This document shows, piece by piece, positions 8,634 to 18,098 of a stretch of 64,000 nucleotides of DNA (its first letter is position 1; each line of letters begins with the position of its first letter). The DNA lies in NCBI RefSeq assembly GCF_963664135.1, contig NZ_OY760905.1:248001-312000 (forward strand), read 5' to 3'. The notes under the pieces are model-generated. The model saw only the letters and a program-made list of their open reading frames with translations, was not told the origin of the DNA and made no database searches. Source of the stretch: an uncultured Acetobacterium sp. (lineage in GTDB: Bacteria; Bacillota; Clostridia; Eubacteriales; Eubacteriaceae). The translations under genes were made by a program, and so were the position numbers.

Positions 8634-9743
8634 ATGGATTCAGAGCGATATGAAAAAAAACCGATTTGCTTCGGAGAATTCAGGGAAGAAACCCTGGAAA
8701 AGAAGTTTTATCAGGCAGAAATCGCCAGGAATTTTAATCTTGTCAGATTGGCGATCCTGGTGGCGGCATGGTTAAGCTTTTTGATGATTATGCCCGAGTA
8801 CGACTTGATAAACGATCCCCATGATTTTATGACCGCTGCCATCATCAGTGGCCTGATGACCACCGCTTTAATATTCTTGTTTTTCAAGGTAACCTGGGAT
8901 AAGGGATGTGATACGCTGAGTTACTGGTTTACCGGATATGAAATCATGATCGGGCTGTCCCTGATTTATATTATCAGTAATCTGATGAGGCTGGATTTTA
9001 TGTTTCAGGTCATTTCCCTGATTGTGATGATCCTGATTGTTTTCCTGATTAGTAACCGCTGGCTATCAGCTATTTTTACATCCTTTCTGCTCAGTATCAG
9101 TTATTTCGTTTTTGTGGCACTGGTTTTAAAAAATGCCACTGCTACCGTCTATCTGCCGGCGGCAGTTTTTGTCATGGTGATTATTCTGACCAGCAGTGTA
9201 GCATCCTATCGGACCAACTATTATAAACGGTTCCATTATCTGACTCTGATGGAGTTATTAAGAATGGCCGAACTTGATGCCTTAACCGGGATCTATAATA
9301 AAGCGAAGTTTAATAATGACTTTGGGGGACTCACCGACCGGGCCCGCTACCAACAGGGCCATTTATCGATTGTGATGTTTGTCATTGATAATTTTAAGGA
9401 AATAAACGACCAATATGGCCATTTGGTGGGGGATGCAATTTTGCTTGAGTTGGCTAATTTCATTCAAAAGCACATCCGGAGTACGGATATTTTTGCCCGC
9501 TGGGGTGGCGATAAGTTTATTCTGACCTTTCCCGATACGCCGCTGCAGCTGGCGGCTGAAATCGCTGAAAAACTGCGAGTACTGATTGGTGAACATCCGT
9601 TTAAAGAAATTGGTCATTTGTCCTGCAGCTTTGGGGTTGCAGCCTTTAGAGAAGGGGATGAATTAGACAGCCTGGTTCGCCGTGCCGACGAACGCTTGTA
9701 TATGGCCAAAAAAGAAGGAAAAAACAAAGTCGTTCAGGGATGA
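8634..9743 (+). CDS. Membrane GGDEF-domain protein with altered GGDKF site
   Basis: A 369-residue protein with about six hydrophobic segments in residues 35-195, then a GGDEF domain. The signature reads ARWGGDKF (residues 289-296), so the glutamate that binds metal in active cyclases is lysine. The inhibitory site is intact: RSTD, at the RxxD position. This combination suggests a c-di-GMP receptor rather than a cyclase, though activity is not excluded. ATG 8634 follows AAAAAGGAAAG; an in-frame ATG at 8586 is possible. The leader holds a candidate structured RNA. Confidence 0.85.
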   Translation: MDSERYEKKPICFGEFREETLEKKFYQAEIARNFNLVRLAILVAAWLSFLMIMPEYDLINDPHDFMTAAIISGLMTTALIFLFFKVTWDKGCDTLSYWFTGYEIMIGLSLIYIISNLMRLDFMFQVISLIVMILIVFLISNRWLSAIFTSFLLSISYFVFVALVLKNATATVYLPAAVFVMVIILTSSVASYRTNYYKRFHYLTLMELLRMAELDALTGIYNKAKFNNDFGGLTDRARYQQGHLSIVMFVIDNFKEINDQYGHLVGDAILLELANFIQKHIRSTDIFARWGGDKFILTFPDTPLQLAAEIAEKLRVLIGEHPFKEIGHLSCSFGVAAFREGDELDSLVRRADERLYMAKKEGKNKVVQG

Positions 9744-9826
9744 CGAATCAAACCAGGCCGCTTCTTGATGGTGGTCAAGCAGCAAAAAACATTTTTTATC
9801 ATAACGATTCGCCAGACAAAAAATCA

Positions 9827-9876
9827 CAGCCCTTTAAACCACCGAACTGCGGTCGTTTAAAGGGCTGTTTCCTTTT
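9827..9876 (+). terminator. Intrinsic terminator after the GGDKF gene
   Basis: A perfect 13-bp stem, CAGCCCTTTAAAC (9827-9839) with GTTTAAAGGGCTG (9855-9867), followed by TTTCCTTTT. Confidence 0.8.
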
Positions 9877-9958
9877 CATAACGGCTGAAAGTCGAAATCA
9901 TTTAATTGTGTGTTTAAAAATAATCGGGGTATAAAAAAAGAAAAACGGAGGTTTGTAG

Positions 9959-12427
9959 ATGAAGCGCATTAAATTTTTAGCGGCTGTTTGTGTGGTACTG
10001 GCGGTGTCGATGCTTTCGGCCACCAGTGTATTTGCCCAGGATACCAGCAATTGGGGCAAAAATGGCGGGGTCTGGGGGACGGATTCGGCCAGCTGGCCCG
10101 GGCTGCCCGCTTTAGAAACGGGAACGCCTAATAATGCGGTTTCCACCGCCGGGGGGCCGGTGATTATTACCCAACCCCAGGATGTCCACTTTACGATTCC
10201 TCAACCGGCCAATATGACCATTGTGGTGGACAACCCGGAGACCTGTGATTTTCAGTGGCAATGGCAATTGCACAAAGAAGGCCAACCGGATGAATGGTAC
10301 GATTTTATTGGCGAAGGCTCACAACGGGCTACCCTGGAAAATAAAATAAGTTCGGGCCTGATGGATACGATGGTGGTTCGTTGTGTGGTGACCAGCAAAA
10401 CCGATGCCTCCAAGCAGACCGTCTCTAACTCGGCGACCTATCTTCTTGACGGCGATTCGCCGGCATATTATGTTACCCTGGGCGACCAGATCGTTTTAAT
10501 GGGGCAGACCATCAATCTGACCGGTGGCGGTCAGGCCAGCTTAAGTGCCGATGGCAAAACCCTGACCCTGAACAATGCCAAACTCACCTATCACAACGAT
10601 TATAATAGTTTTATGAGCGGTGTCGGCATGCAGTATGCGGCTACCTCAGATGATCCCGCCAAAGCGGTAAAAATCGAGCTGATTGGTGACAATACCATTG
10701 TTGCCGATACCGAAAAGAGTTATCAGGATACTGATCAGGTCAGAAAGAGTTTTGCCGATCTTTATTTTCATACCACCAGTGGGGCGTCTAACGACCGCAT
10801 GACCTTGAATATTGGCGGTACCGGCACACTGCTGCTGGACGGCCCCAAACAGACGCCGACGGTTTTTGATTTTTACGGACTTTATGCCGAAGCCTATGTC
10901 ACGCTTACCGACAGTGCCAAGGTCATTATCAATAATAAATACATTGGCGCCATCTGCGCCGATTTTGCCATGGCCGAAAACACGGCGCTGACCGTTGCCG
11001 GGGAAGTCAACGCCTTGCAGCTGTTGCCCTCTTATGATGCAGTGGGAAATTTCACCATGAAGCCGGGAGCCGTGCTGGATGCCAAAGCCAAAATGGGTAC
11101 CGTTGTGGCCTTAAAAGGTGACGGGCAATTTACCGCTGAAGGGGCCACCATCACGTTAACCGGGGCAATCAGTGCCACCGACCAACCGATTAATGAGGAA
11201 CCCATCGTCGTCGCTGGCGTAACGACCGAACGCAGTGAGAGCGCCGAAGCGGGTGCCGGCAATATGACCCTTAAAAACTGTAGTCTTGTGACCAAACTCA
11301 GCAACAATCACCAACAGGTGATCTTCCAGCAAGGCTTACGTGTCGCTGGGGATCTGGTCATTGATGGCGGCACCGTCACCGTCAATTCGGAAATCCTTGA
11401 TGAAGCGGTGAACAGCCAGGGGGTCATGGGGATTCAGGGGGCGAATGTCAGCCTGAAAAATAATGCGGTTGCAGACATTAAGGTCAATGGGAGTAACATG
11501 GCCATTGGCTGTGTTGCCAATGACCAAATGACGATCACCGATGCCGGATTAAATGCCATTATTGACAACAGCGCCGGAAAATTCAGCGCCACCGGAACGG
11601 AAGCCTTAGGCATTGGCGCCCAGCACATGAACATATCCATGAGCACCGGCCAGCAGCAGGTGAATGCCCAAATTTTAGGTTACGACAACGGCCTGCCGTT
11701 AGTTAATTTCCTGGATTCCAGTGATACCCGGCAGGATTACAATCCCAGCTATCAGCCGGAGCGCCTGACCCTCAGTGACAAGGCCGGGTTTGTGCTGCCG
11801 ATCGCTACTGAAGCGGTGATTAATCAGGCCAGTCTGGAGGCCCATCAGGTAACCGGAACACCGGCTAAAAAATATAGCGTGTACGAAGCCGTCTACAACA
11901 AAAACAACACCACCAAAGGCGCTCAGCAGGTGACGATTGCCACCACGACTGCCGGTAACGTCAGTTACAGCACCCAGATCCAGAATATCGGCTGGCAGCC
12001 AGCCGTTACAAATGGCGCGATCAGCGGCACCACCGGCCAATCCCTGCGTCTGGAAGCGATCAAAATAAATCTTGATGGTTTTGCGGATTCCGGAAGCATT
12101 GAGTACAAAAGTCATATTCAGAACAAGGGCTGGGAACCGGACTTTAAAAGTGCCGGACAAATCAGCGGAACCGTGGATGAAGGGCTCCGACTGGAAGCGA
12201 TTGAGATTCGGTTGACCGGGGCCATGGCTGAAAAATATGATGTTTATTATCAGGTTCATGCCAAGAATTTTGGTTGGTTAAACTGGGCGAAAAATGGGGC
12301 TCCGGCCGGAACCGAAGGACAATCGCTGCGTTTAGAAGCGATTCGGATTCAGGTCGTTCCCAAAGGAACCGTTGTCAGCAGCGAAGAAACAAATCCCAAA
12401 GCCTACATTACCCTAGCTGATCGATAA
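9959..12427 (+). CDS. Secreted beta-rich protein with three ChW repeats
   Basis: An 822-residue exoprotein. Residues 1-26 are a Sec signal peptide ending in SVFAQ. The middle (about 160-620) is rich in short strands with GG-turns and alternating T/N residues, resembling a beta-helix or carbohydrate-binding region. The C-terminus holds three clostridial hydrophobic-W (ChW) repeats, each with an (I/V)QNxGW or AKNFGW core and an SLRLEAI/GLRLEAI end (about 657-695, 707-745, 755-795). ChW repeats are thought to bind cell surface or substrate. It shares this domain with the SGNH hydrolase at 54693-56033. No enzyme motif was seen. Confidence 0.85.
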   Translation: MKRIKFLAAVCVVLAVSMLSATSVFAQDTSNWGKNGGVWGTDSASWPGLPALETGTPNNAVSTAGGPVIITQPQDVHFTIPQPANMTIVVDNPETCDFQWQWQLHKEGQPDEWYDFIGEGSQRATLENKISSGLMDTMVVRCVVTSKTDASKQTVSNSATYLLDGDSPAYYVTLGDQIVLMGQTINLTGGGQASLSADGKTLTLNNAKLTYHNDYNSFMSGVGMQYAATSDDPAKAVKIELIGDNTIVADTEKSYQDTDQVRKSFADLYFHTTSGASNDRMTLNIGGTGTLLLDGPKQTPTVFDFYGLYAEAYVTLTDSAKVIINNKYIGAICADFAMAENTALTVAGEVNALQLLPSYDAVGNFTMKPGAVLDAKAKMGTVVALKGDGQFTAEGATITLTGAISATDQPINEEPIVVAGVTTERSESAEAGAGNMTLKNCSLVTKLSNNHQQVIFQQGLRVAGDLVIDGGTVTVNSEILDEAVNSQGVMGIQGANVSLKNNAVADIKVNGSNMAIGCVANDQMTITDAGLNAIIDNSAGKFSATGTEALGIGAQHMNISMSTGQQQVNAQILGYDNGLPLVNFLDSSDTRQDYNPSYQPERLTLSDKAGFVLPIATEAVINQASLEAHQVTGTPAKKYSVYEAVYNKNNTTKGAQQVTIATTTAGNVSYSTQIQNIGWQPAVTNGAISGTTGQSLRLEAIKINLDGFADSGSIEYKSHIQNKGWEPDFKSAGQISGTVDEGLRLEAIEIRLTGAMAEKYDVYYQVHAKNFGWLNWAKNGAPAGTEGQSLRLEAIRIQVVPKGTVVSSEETNPKAYITLADR

Positions 12428-12498
12428 ACGTTTGTGAGAATCAACAGGGTTGGCTATCAACGATAAAAAGACACTGCTTGAAAGTGCTCACAAAACAA

Positions 12499-12538
12499 AA
12501 AAATCTGGAGTGACCAGATAGGCCACTCCAGATTTTTA
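12499..12538 (+). terminator. Strong terminator after the ChW exoprotein gene
   Basis: A perfect 14-bp stem, AAAAATCTGGAGTG (12499-12512) with CACTCCAGATTTTT (12524-12537), whose 3' arm supplies the T-run. Confidence 0.88.
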
Positions 12539-12540
12539 AT

Positions 12541-12640
12541 GTGCGCCCAGCATGGGTGCAATCTAACGGGTGAAAGTCCCGAGCACGGGCAGGTAGTGCC
12601 AAGTGCATAGCTTTAAGGCAAGGGTGTCCCCGGCGAGGGG
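12541..12640 (+). mobile_element. Group II intron, 5' fragment
   Basis: The sequence begins GTGCGCCCAGCATGGGTG and continues with the GTGAAAGTCCCGAGCACGGG and GGTAGTGCC segments that open domain I of many bacterial group II introns. Homology as I recall it fades near GGGGGAATCTGAGG (about 12640). Neither the reverse transcriptase nor domains V and VI are present. The fragment starts three bases after the terminator T-run, a site type used by terminator-targeting introns. It is a truncated, inactive remnant. Confidence 0.72.
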
Positions 12641-12895
12641 GAATCTGAGGTTACAAATACGTGGTCGATATGGATCTGGGATATGGATCTGGAAAGATAC
12701 TTTGTCACCGAATCTTCAACTTGTTTTTCATCTGCGTCTTTGCGAATTTGCACAACCGCTTCTTTTATGACTGCCAGTCAGTTAAAAGGGTGTACAGGTT
12801 GACTTCACAGTAAAAAAAGAGTAAACTAAATGTAAAAAGATTATCGTTTGCTATTTTTTAATGCTAGATTTACTAAGTATTTTGAGGAGAAAAAA
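12641..12895. other. Gene-free interval with tandem 13-mer and possible coding scar
   Basis: GATATGGATCTGG is repeated in tandem at 12667-12692. On the minus strand an open stretch between about 12785 and 12620 encodes VIKEAVVQIRKDADEKQVED and more, which looks protein-like but has no start and was not recognised. The promoter of the histidine kinase gene must lie in the last 100 bases; no clear boxes were found. Confidence 0.35.
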
Positions 12896-15676
12896 ATGAA
12901 TGCTGTTCATCCACATGAGGAGGATAGTTATATCCAACCCTCCATGCAAAACAAGTGGCAGAAATATCTAGACCTTTTTTCGGAAATGACTGACATTCCA
13001 ATTGTGTTAATTACACATGTAAATCAAGCTGACCTCAAAGTTCTCGTACGGAGTGGACACGAACCGGAGATTTATCGAAAGGATGACATACTTCCGCTGA
13101 AAAGAAGTAGTTATTCTAAAGCAGTTATCAACTCCGGGGAAAGCCTGATTATACCAAACGCTAATCTCGATCAAAAATGGAGGGATAGCCCCGATTTAGC
13201 CCTTGGTCTGGTTGCTTATATCGGATTCCCGATTTTCTGGCCATCAGGAGAAATATTTGGTACGATCTGCGCTTTGGATCTGCATGAGCGGCAATTCGCG
13301 AGCTGGAGCGGAAAGTTATTGGGTCAATATGCCGAGATCATCCAAGAGGATCTCGCCAAAATTGATTTGCTGGCTGATTTGAAGAACGTACTGGCTGAGC
13401 AAGTGAAAAACGAGAGCATGTTGCGCGAGTCGGAAGAACGCTTCAAAATGATGTTCGAGACATCGCCAGCCGGAATTCTGCTAACAGCCCTTGCAGATGG
13501 CATCATCATCGACGCAAATGAAACTTACCAGCGCTTGTTTGGCTATTCACATCAGGAACTGGTTGGGAAGACGGCGTCAGAGATCAACATCTATTTGAAT
13601 GTCGAAGATCGAAACCATGTCATTGAGAAACTGCAAAAAGGTGAATCCATCCGTAATTATGAAATGAATCTCAGAACAAAAACCGGTGAAATCAGGATCG
13701 TTCATGGCACGGTCCAGCGAATTAATATCGGTGGTCGCGACTGCCTGGTCACATCGGTTTACGATATGACTTCCGTTAAGAAGCTCAAGCAGGAAATCCG
13801 GCTGCTCAATGAGCGTTATGCTTTGGCAATTCGCGCAGCGCAGGCTGGCATTTGGGATTGGGATATTGCAAATGATATATTGCATTGGGATGATCAAATG
13901 TACAAAATATATGATGCGCCGAGAGAGAAATTCGGTGGAGCCTACGATGCATGGCTTGCGCGCGTTCATCCGGATGATTTGGCGAAAAGCGACTTAGAAA
14001 CGAAGCAGGCAATGCGTGGTGAAAAGGAATACAATACCGAATTCAGAATCCAAACGGCGAACGGGAGCACCCGTTTTATTAAAGCCTATGGTGATGTCAT
14101 ACGGGATTTCGCGGATAAGCCCGTGCGCATGGTGGGTATTAACTTTGATATTACGGAAAGAAATCGAGTTAAGGAAAAACTCATCGCCAGCGAGACACGG
14201 TATCGCGAAATTTTCCATAACAACGCGGCTGTTCAGATTGTAATCGATGCGCAGAATTCATCGATCGTTGATGCGAACCAGGCTGCATGTAACTATTATG
14301 GCTATTCCCTTGATGAAATTAAGAAAAAAACGGTATTCGATATCAATCCCAATAGTAAAGCGTACATTCTTGAAATAGTAGGAAAATCGCGCAAAAAAGG
14401 ATCAAATCATTTCACTACACAACATATTCGAGCGGATCATTCGATTCGCGATGTTGAGCTGTTTAACGGAACGGTTAACATTGATGGGCGTGATTTATTG
14501 CACGTCATTATTTACGATATTACTGAGCGGACAAAGGCTATTGACGACCTCCAAGAAAGCGAACGCCGATTTCGGCTGTTTGTGGAAAATGCACCCGATG
14601 GCATCCTTGTTGAAACAAATGATCAAATAGACTATGTCAATCAAAAGACAATGGAACTTTTCCGCGCGAACAAACAAACCGATTTGATCGGTAAAAACTT
14701 TGCAGATCATTTTGTCGGAGACAGTAGCAGTATCGAAACGTACATTCACAAATTAAATGCGGGTCTGTTGCAAAAAACCTTAAGCGAAGAAACAATCATA
14801 CGACTGGATGGCGCCCATGTTGATGTGGAACTATCGGCCGTGTCCTTTTTTTACAACGGAAAAGACGGTGCTCTAATCTATCTGAGGGATATGACAGAAC
14901 GGCGAGACTTTGAAAAAGTAAAGCTTGAGATGGAGTTCCAACTCAGGCAAAAGCAAAAGCTCGAATCGATTGGGACACTGGCTGGCGGCGTTGCTCACGA
15001 GATCAACAATCCCATCAACGGAATCATTAACTACGCGGAACTGATTTCAGACGGGTCCACTTCGACCGAGCAGATTCATGATTACAGCCAGGAAATCATG
15101 CGTGAAGGGAAACGAATCGCAGAGATCGTTCGAAATCTACTCAGCTTTGCACGCCAGGAAAAGCTAACCCATAGCCTGGCCCAGATTAGTGATATCATCA
15201 ATCAAACCATCTCGCTGGTTCGCGTCATGCTTCGACACGATCAAATCACGCTGATACTCGATATTCCGGATGGCCTTCCGAGTATTAAATGCCGAAGCCA
15301 GCAGATTCAGCAAGTGTTGATGAATTTGATTACAAATGCAAGAGACGCACTGAATTCAAAATACCCTGAATATCATGAAAACAAAATTATTCAAATCAAT
15401 TGCATGCTGTTTGAGCGGGATGGTCGCCGATGGTTTAAGATCACTGTGCAGGACAATGGAACCGGAATCCCGGAGGATCTTTTGGGACGGGTATTCGATC
15501 CCTTTTTCACCACAAAGCCCCGGGACGAAGGAACTGGCCTGGGACTCTCCATCAGTCATGGAATTGTGAAGGATCACCGTGGCGAGCTCTGTTTTGAGAC
15601 CGAACAAGGTGAGTGTACCAAAGCAATCCTTGTTCTACCAGTCGATAACGGATGGTCGACGCAAGATGCCAAGTAA
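12896..15676 (+). CDS. Multi-PAS sensor histidine kinase
   Basis: A 926-residue soluble kinase. It has a GAF-type domain (about 30-175), then four PAS/PAC units (about 185-300, 305-425, 430-545, 550-670), then HisKA with phospho-acceptor His in GGVAHEINNPINGI and an HATPase_c domain with NLITNARDAL, DNGTGIPEDL and GTGLGLSI boxes. No membrane segment is visible, so it senses a cytosolic signal. GAGGAG at 12884-12889 favours the ATG at 12896 over the one at 12848. Twelve bases separate it from the HD-GYP response regulator, its likely partner. It follows an intron remnant, so the pair could be acquired. Confidence 0.92.
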   Translation: MNAVHPHEEDSYIQPSMQNKWQKYLDLFSEMTDIPIVLITHVNQADLKVLVRSGHEPEIYRKDDILPLKRSSYSKAVINSGESLIIPNANLDQKWRDSPDLALGLVAYIGFPIFWPSGEIFGTICALDLHERQFASWSGKLLGQYAEIIQEDLAKIDLLADLKNVLAEQVKNESMLRESEERFKMMFETSPAGILLTALADGIIIDANETYQRLFGYSHQELVGKTASEINIYLNVEDRNHVIEKLQKGESIRNYEMNLRTKTGEIRIVHGTVQRINIGGRDCLVTSVYDMTSVKKLKQEIRLLNERYALAIRAAQAGIWDWDIANDILHWDDQMYKIYDAPREKFGGAYDAWLARVHPDDLAKSDLETKQAMRGEKEYNTEFRIQTANGSTRFIKAYGDVIRDFADKPVRMVGINFDITERNRVKEKLIASETRYREIFHNNAAVQIVIDAQNSSIVDANQAACNYYGYSLDEIKKKTVFDINPNSKAYILEIVGKSRKKGSNHFTTQHIRADHSIRDVELFNGTVNIDGRDLLHVIIYDITERTKAIDDLQESERRFRLFVENAPDGILVETNDQIDYVNQKTMELFRANKQTDLIGKNFADHFVGDSSSIETYIHKLNAGLLQKTLSEETIIRLDGAHVDVELSAVSFFYNGKDGALIYLRDMTERRDFEKVKLEMEFQLRQKQKLESIGTLAGGVAHEINNPINGIINYAELISDGSTSTEQIHDYSQEIMREGKRIAEIVRNLLSFARQEKLTHSLAQISDIINQTISLVRVMLRHDQITLILDIPDGLPSIKCRSQQIQQVLMNLITNARDALNSKYPEYHENKIIQINCMLFERDGRRWFKITVQDNGTGIPEDLLGRVFDPFFTTKPRDEGTGLGLSISHGIVKDHRGELCFETEQGECTKAILVLPVDNGWSTQDAK

Positions 15677-15688
15677 GGAGGCCAAAAC

Positions 15689-16720
15689 ATGCCAAACATT
15701 ATGGTCATTGATGATGAAAAGAGCATTCGTGTTACTTTAAGCGAATTCTTGAAAAAAGAAGGGTATCATGTCATTACGGTGGAAAACGTTCAAATGGCGA
15801 AACAGCTGCTACAAGAGGATGACGTTGATGTCGTTCTTTCAGATATCATTATGCCAAAGGAATCGGGGATGACCTTACTCAAGTATTTGCATGAAACAAG
15901 TCCGAATATCCGCATCATCATGATGACTGGTGAGCCAACCGTCGACACTGCTGTGGATGCGATCCGGCTTGGCGCACACGACTATCTCACTAAACCGGTT
16001 TATCGAAATGAGCTCATAAAAGCTGTAACAAACGCGGTAAATTTCAAGCAACTGATTGATGAAAAACATCGGCTTGAGCTACAAAACCAGGAACAGCGAG
16101 AAAACCTGGAACAGCTTGTGGAGGAAAGAACGCACAAACTGCACCAGGCAATGATGAACACGGCATATGCCACGGCAGCGATGTTGGATTTACGCGACCC
16201 CTATACGGCAGGACACGAAAAAAGGGTAGGCAGCTTGGCTCGCGCAATCGGCAAAGAATTGAACCTACCCGCAGATACCCTTGAGGGCCTGCATATCGCC
16301 GGATGTATTCATGATATCGGGAAGATAGCCATTCCCTTTGAGATTCTCACCAAGCCGATTCAACTGTCGCTGAATGAATACGCAATCATTAAGGAACATC
16401 CTAAAATAGGGTATGATGTGCTGACGAGCTATGAAATGCCATGGCCGATTGCCGAAATTGTCTATCATCATCATGAAAGACTGGATGGCAGCGGTTATCC
16501 ACAGGGGCTAAAAGCGGATCAAATTCGTCTTGAGACACGAATCATATCCGTATCGGATGTTGTTGAAGCAATGTCATCTCATCGACCTTATCGACCCAGT
16601 CTTGGTCTCCAATGCGCAATGGACGAAATTACCATGAACAAGAATAAACTCTATGATCCCTTCGTGGTGGATGCCTGTATAACGTTATTCAACAAAAAAA
16701 ACTACACCTTTGGTGAATAA
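15689..16720 (+). CDS. Response regulator with HD-GYP phosphodiesterase domain
   Basis: A 343-residue RpfG-type protein. The receiver (1-120) has the acidic pair DD at 7-8, phospho-acceptor Asp in VVLSDIIMP and Lys in LTKPV. A short coiled linker leads to an HD-GYP domain with HDIGKIAIP and HHERLDGSGYPQGL, so the full HHExxDGxGYP catalytic motif is present. It should hydrolyse c-di-GMP when phosphorylated by the adjacent kinase. AAGGAGG precedes the ATG. Confidence 0.94.
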   Translation: MPNIMVIDDEKSIRVTLSEFLKKEGYHVITVENVQMAKQLLQEDDVDVVLSDIIMPKESGMTLLKYLHETSPNIRIIMMTGEPTVDTAVDAIRLGAHDYLTKPVYRNELIKAVTNAVNFKQLIDEKHRLELQNQEQRENLEQLVEERTHKLHQAMMNTAYATAAMLDLRDPYTAGHEKRVGSLARAIGKELNLPADTLEGLHIAGCIHDIGKIAIPFEILTKPIQLSLNEYAIIKEHPKIGYDVLTSYEMPWPIAEIVYHHHERLDGSGYPQGLKADQIRLETRIISVSDVVEAMSSHRPYRPSLGLQCAMDEITMNKNKLYDPFVVDACITLFNKKNYTFGE

Positions 16721-16730
16721 TTGTCTCGAT

Positions 16731-16799
16731 AAAAAGAACCGAGAAGTGGAAAATAAAAATATAATGAATCCACATTCTCAGTCAGGTTCTCTTATTTTC
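16731..16799 (+). terminator. Terminator after the kinase/regulator operon
   Basis: A long two-part stem: AGAACC pairs with GGTTCT and GAGAAGTGGA pairs with TCCACATTCTC, followed by CTTATTTT. It lies 11 bases after the stop codon. Confidence 0.7.
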
Positions 16800-16846
16800 C
16801 CAAATACCGTCCGTGCTGACAGTCATGCCAGATCTCTTTGTAAAAT

Positions 16847-17752
16847 TTATAGCTTAAATAAATCCGTGCTGAGATATTTTTCGCCCCGATCCGGGAAGAT
16901 GACCACGATCACACCGGAATCAATTTTTTTAGCCACTTCGGTGGCAGCATACATCGCTGCGCCACTGCTCATGCCCACAAAGATGCCTTCTTTTTTGACA
17001 ATCTGACGGGCAAAATCAAAGGCAATTTCCGATTCAACCATGATGTGCTCATCAATTTCATCCGGTTGATACAGGGCTGGAACAATCGCTTCGTCCATGT
17101 TCTTCAGGCCTTGGATGTAATGACCAAGCACCGGCTGGGCTTCGACAATTTTTACTTCTGGATTATGACCCCGCAGGCCCATGCCAACCCCCATAATGGT
17201 CCCGGAGGTACCTAAAGAGGAAACAACGTGGGTGATTTTCCCCTGGGTTTGTTCCCAGATTTCCTCGGCGGTGGTGGAATAGTGGGCCAGCTTATTATAT
17301 TTATTGCTGAATTGATCGGGATTAAAATAACGCTCCGGGTAGGCGGCAATTAATTCCCGCACCTTACGAATCGCACCATCGGTTCCTTCGGTTGGCGAGG
17401 TCAAAGTCACCGTGGCACCAAAGGCCTGAATCATTTTACGGCGTTCAATCGAGACGGCTTCGCTCATGACGATTTCCACTTGATAGCCCTTAACAGCAGC
17501 GATCATCGCTAAACCAATCCCGGTATTCCCACTGGTCGGTTCGATAATGATCTTGTCTTTGGTTAAAACGCCTTCAGCCTCGGCCTGTTCCAACATTTTC
17601 AGGGCAATCCGATCCTTAATGCTCCCGGTGGGGTTAACCCCTTCATACTTGGCCAGTATCTCCACATTCGGATTCGGATTTAAATGATTAATCCGAACCA
17701 TGGGAGTATGGCCAATGGTTTCTAAAATATTAGTGTAAATAAGTTTCTGCAA
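16847..17752 (-). CDS. cysK: Cysteine synthase A (O-acetylserine sulfhydrylase)
   Basis: A 301-residue PLP enzyme that makes L-cysteine from O-acetylserine and sulfide. The PLP lysine lies in NPTGSIKDR (about residue 44), the substrate loop is EPTSGNTGIGLAM, and the phosphate-binding turn is SSLGTSGT. It starts with TTG at 17752, preceded by AGAAAGGA with eight bases of spacing. The leader contains repeat copy C, and a good promoter lies just upstream of that repeat, so the repeat is probably transcribed. No T-box or S-box was recognised. Confidence 0.95.
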   Translation of the reverse strand: MQKLIYTNILETIGHTPMVRINHLNPNPNVEILAKYEGVNPTGSIKDRIALKMLEQAEAEGVLTKDKIIIEPTSGNTGIGLAMIAAVKGYQVEIVMSEAVSIERRKMIQAFGATVTLTSPTEGTDGAIRKVRELIAAYPERYFNPDQFSNKYNKLAHYSTTAEEIWEQTQGKITHVVSSLGTSGTIMGVGMGLRGHNPEVKIVEAQPVLGHYIQGLKNMDEAIVPALYQPDEIDEHIMVESEIAFDFARQIVKKEGIFVGMSSGAAMYAATEVAKKIDSGVIVVIFPDRGEKYLSTDLFKL

Positions 17753-17783
17753 TTGAGTTGTCCTTTCTGTAGATGGTATCTGT

Positions 17784-17951
17784 TAGGTAATTGCGAAAGT
17801 AAAAAAATGAACAACGGTTGCTTTGGGTGCAGTTTCCACAAACAATTTCGTAACGTGTAGGCGAACAGTTCATCGAACTGTCCGCCGTACAGTGTAGAAA
17901 TTGTTTCGTGCGAAACTGCACCCAAAGCTCACGGTACTTTGCAATTACCTA
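17784..17951 (-). repeat. Palindromic leader repeat, copy C (short form)
   Basis: 168 bp, with near-perfect termini TAGGTAATTGCGAAAGT and ACTTTGCAATTACCTA. It has the complete central hairpin (GGCGAACAGTTC / GAACTGTCCGCC). The gene-side end is 31 bases from the cysK start. Confidence 0.92.
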
Positions 17952-17972
17952 AATAGTATCAGTGCATCTATT

Positions 17973-18002
17973 ATTATAGTATAAAAATAAAGTGAATAAC
18001 AA
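17973..18002 (-). promoter_or_regulatory. Probable cysK promoter upstream of repeat C
   Basis: On the minus strand TTGTTA (17997-18002) and TATAAT (17973-17978) are 18 bases apart. The predicted start is near 17966, about 15 bases before repeat copy C, which places the whole repeat in the 5' leader. Confidence 0.6.
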
Positions 18003-18098
18003 TTATTTATAAAAATAGGGCAGTTATTAAAATGGCGGTTATTAAAATAGCAGCCATTTTAATCGTTGGAACCGGAAAGCAAGCTTATCATAAGGCAA

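Noticed and set aside
17752..18098. T-box or S-box leader for cysK
   Set aside because: No T-box sequence or S-box core is visible; the leader is occupied by repeat copy C.
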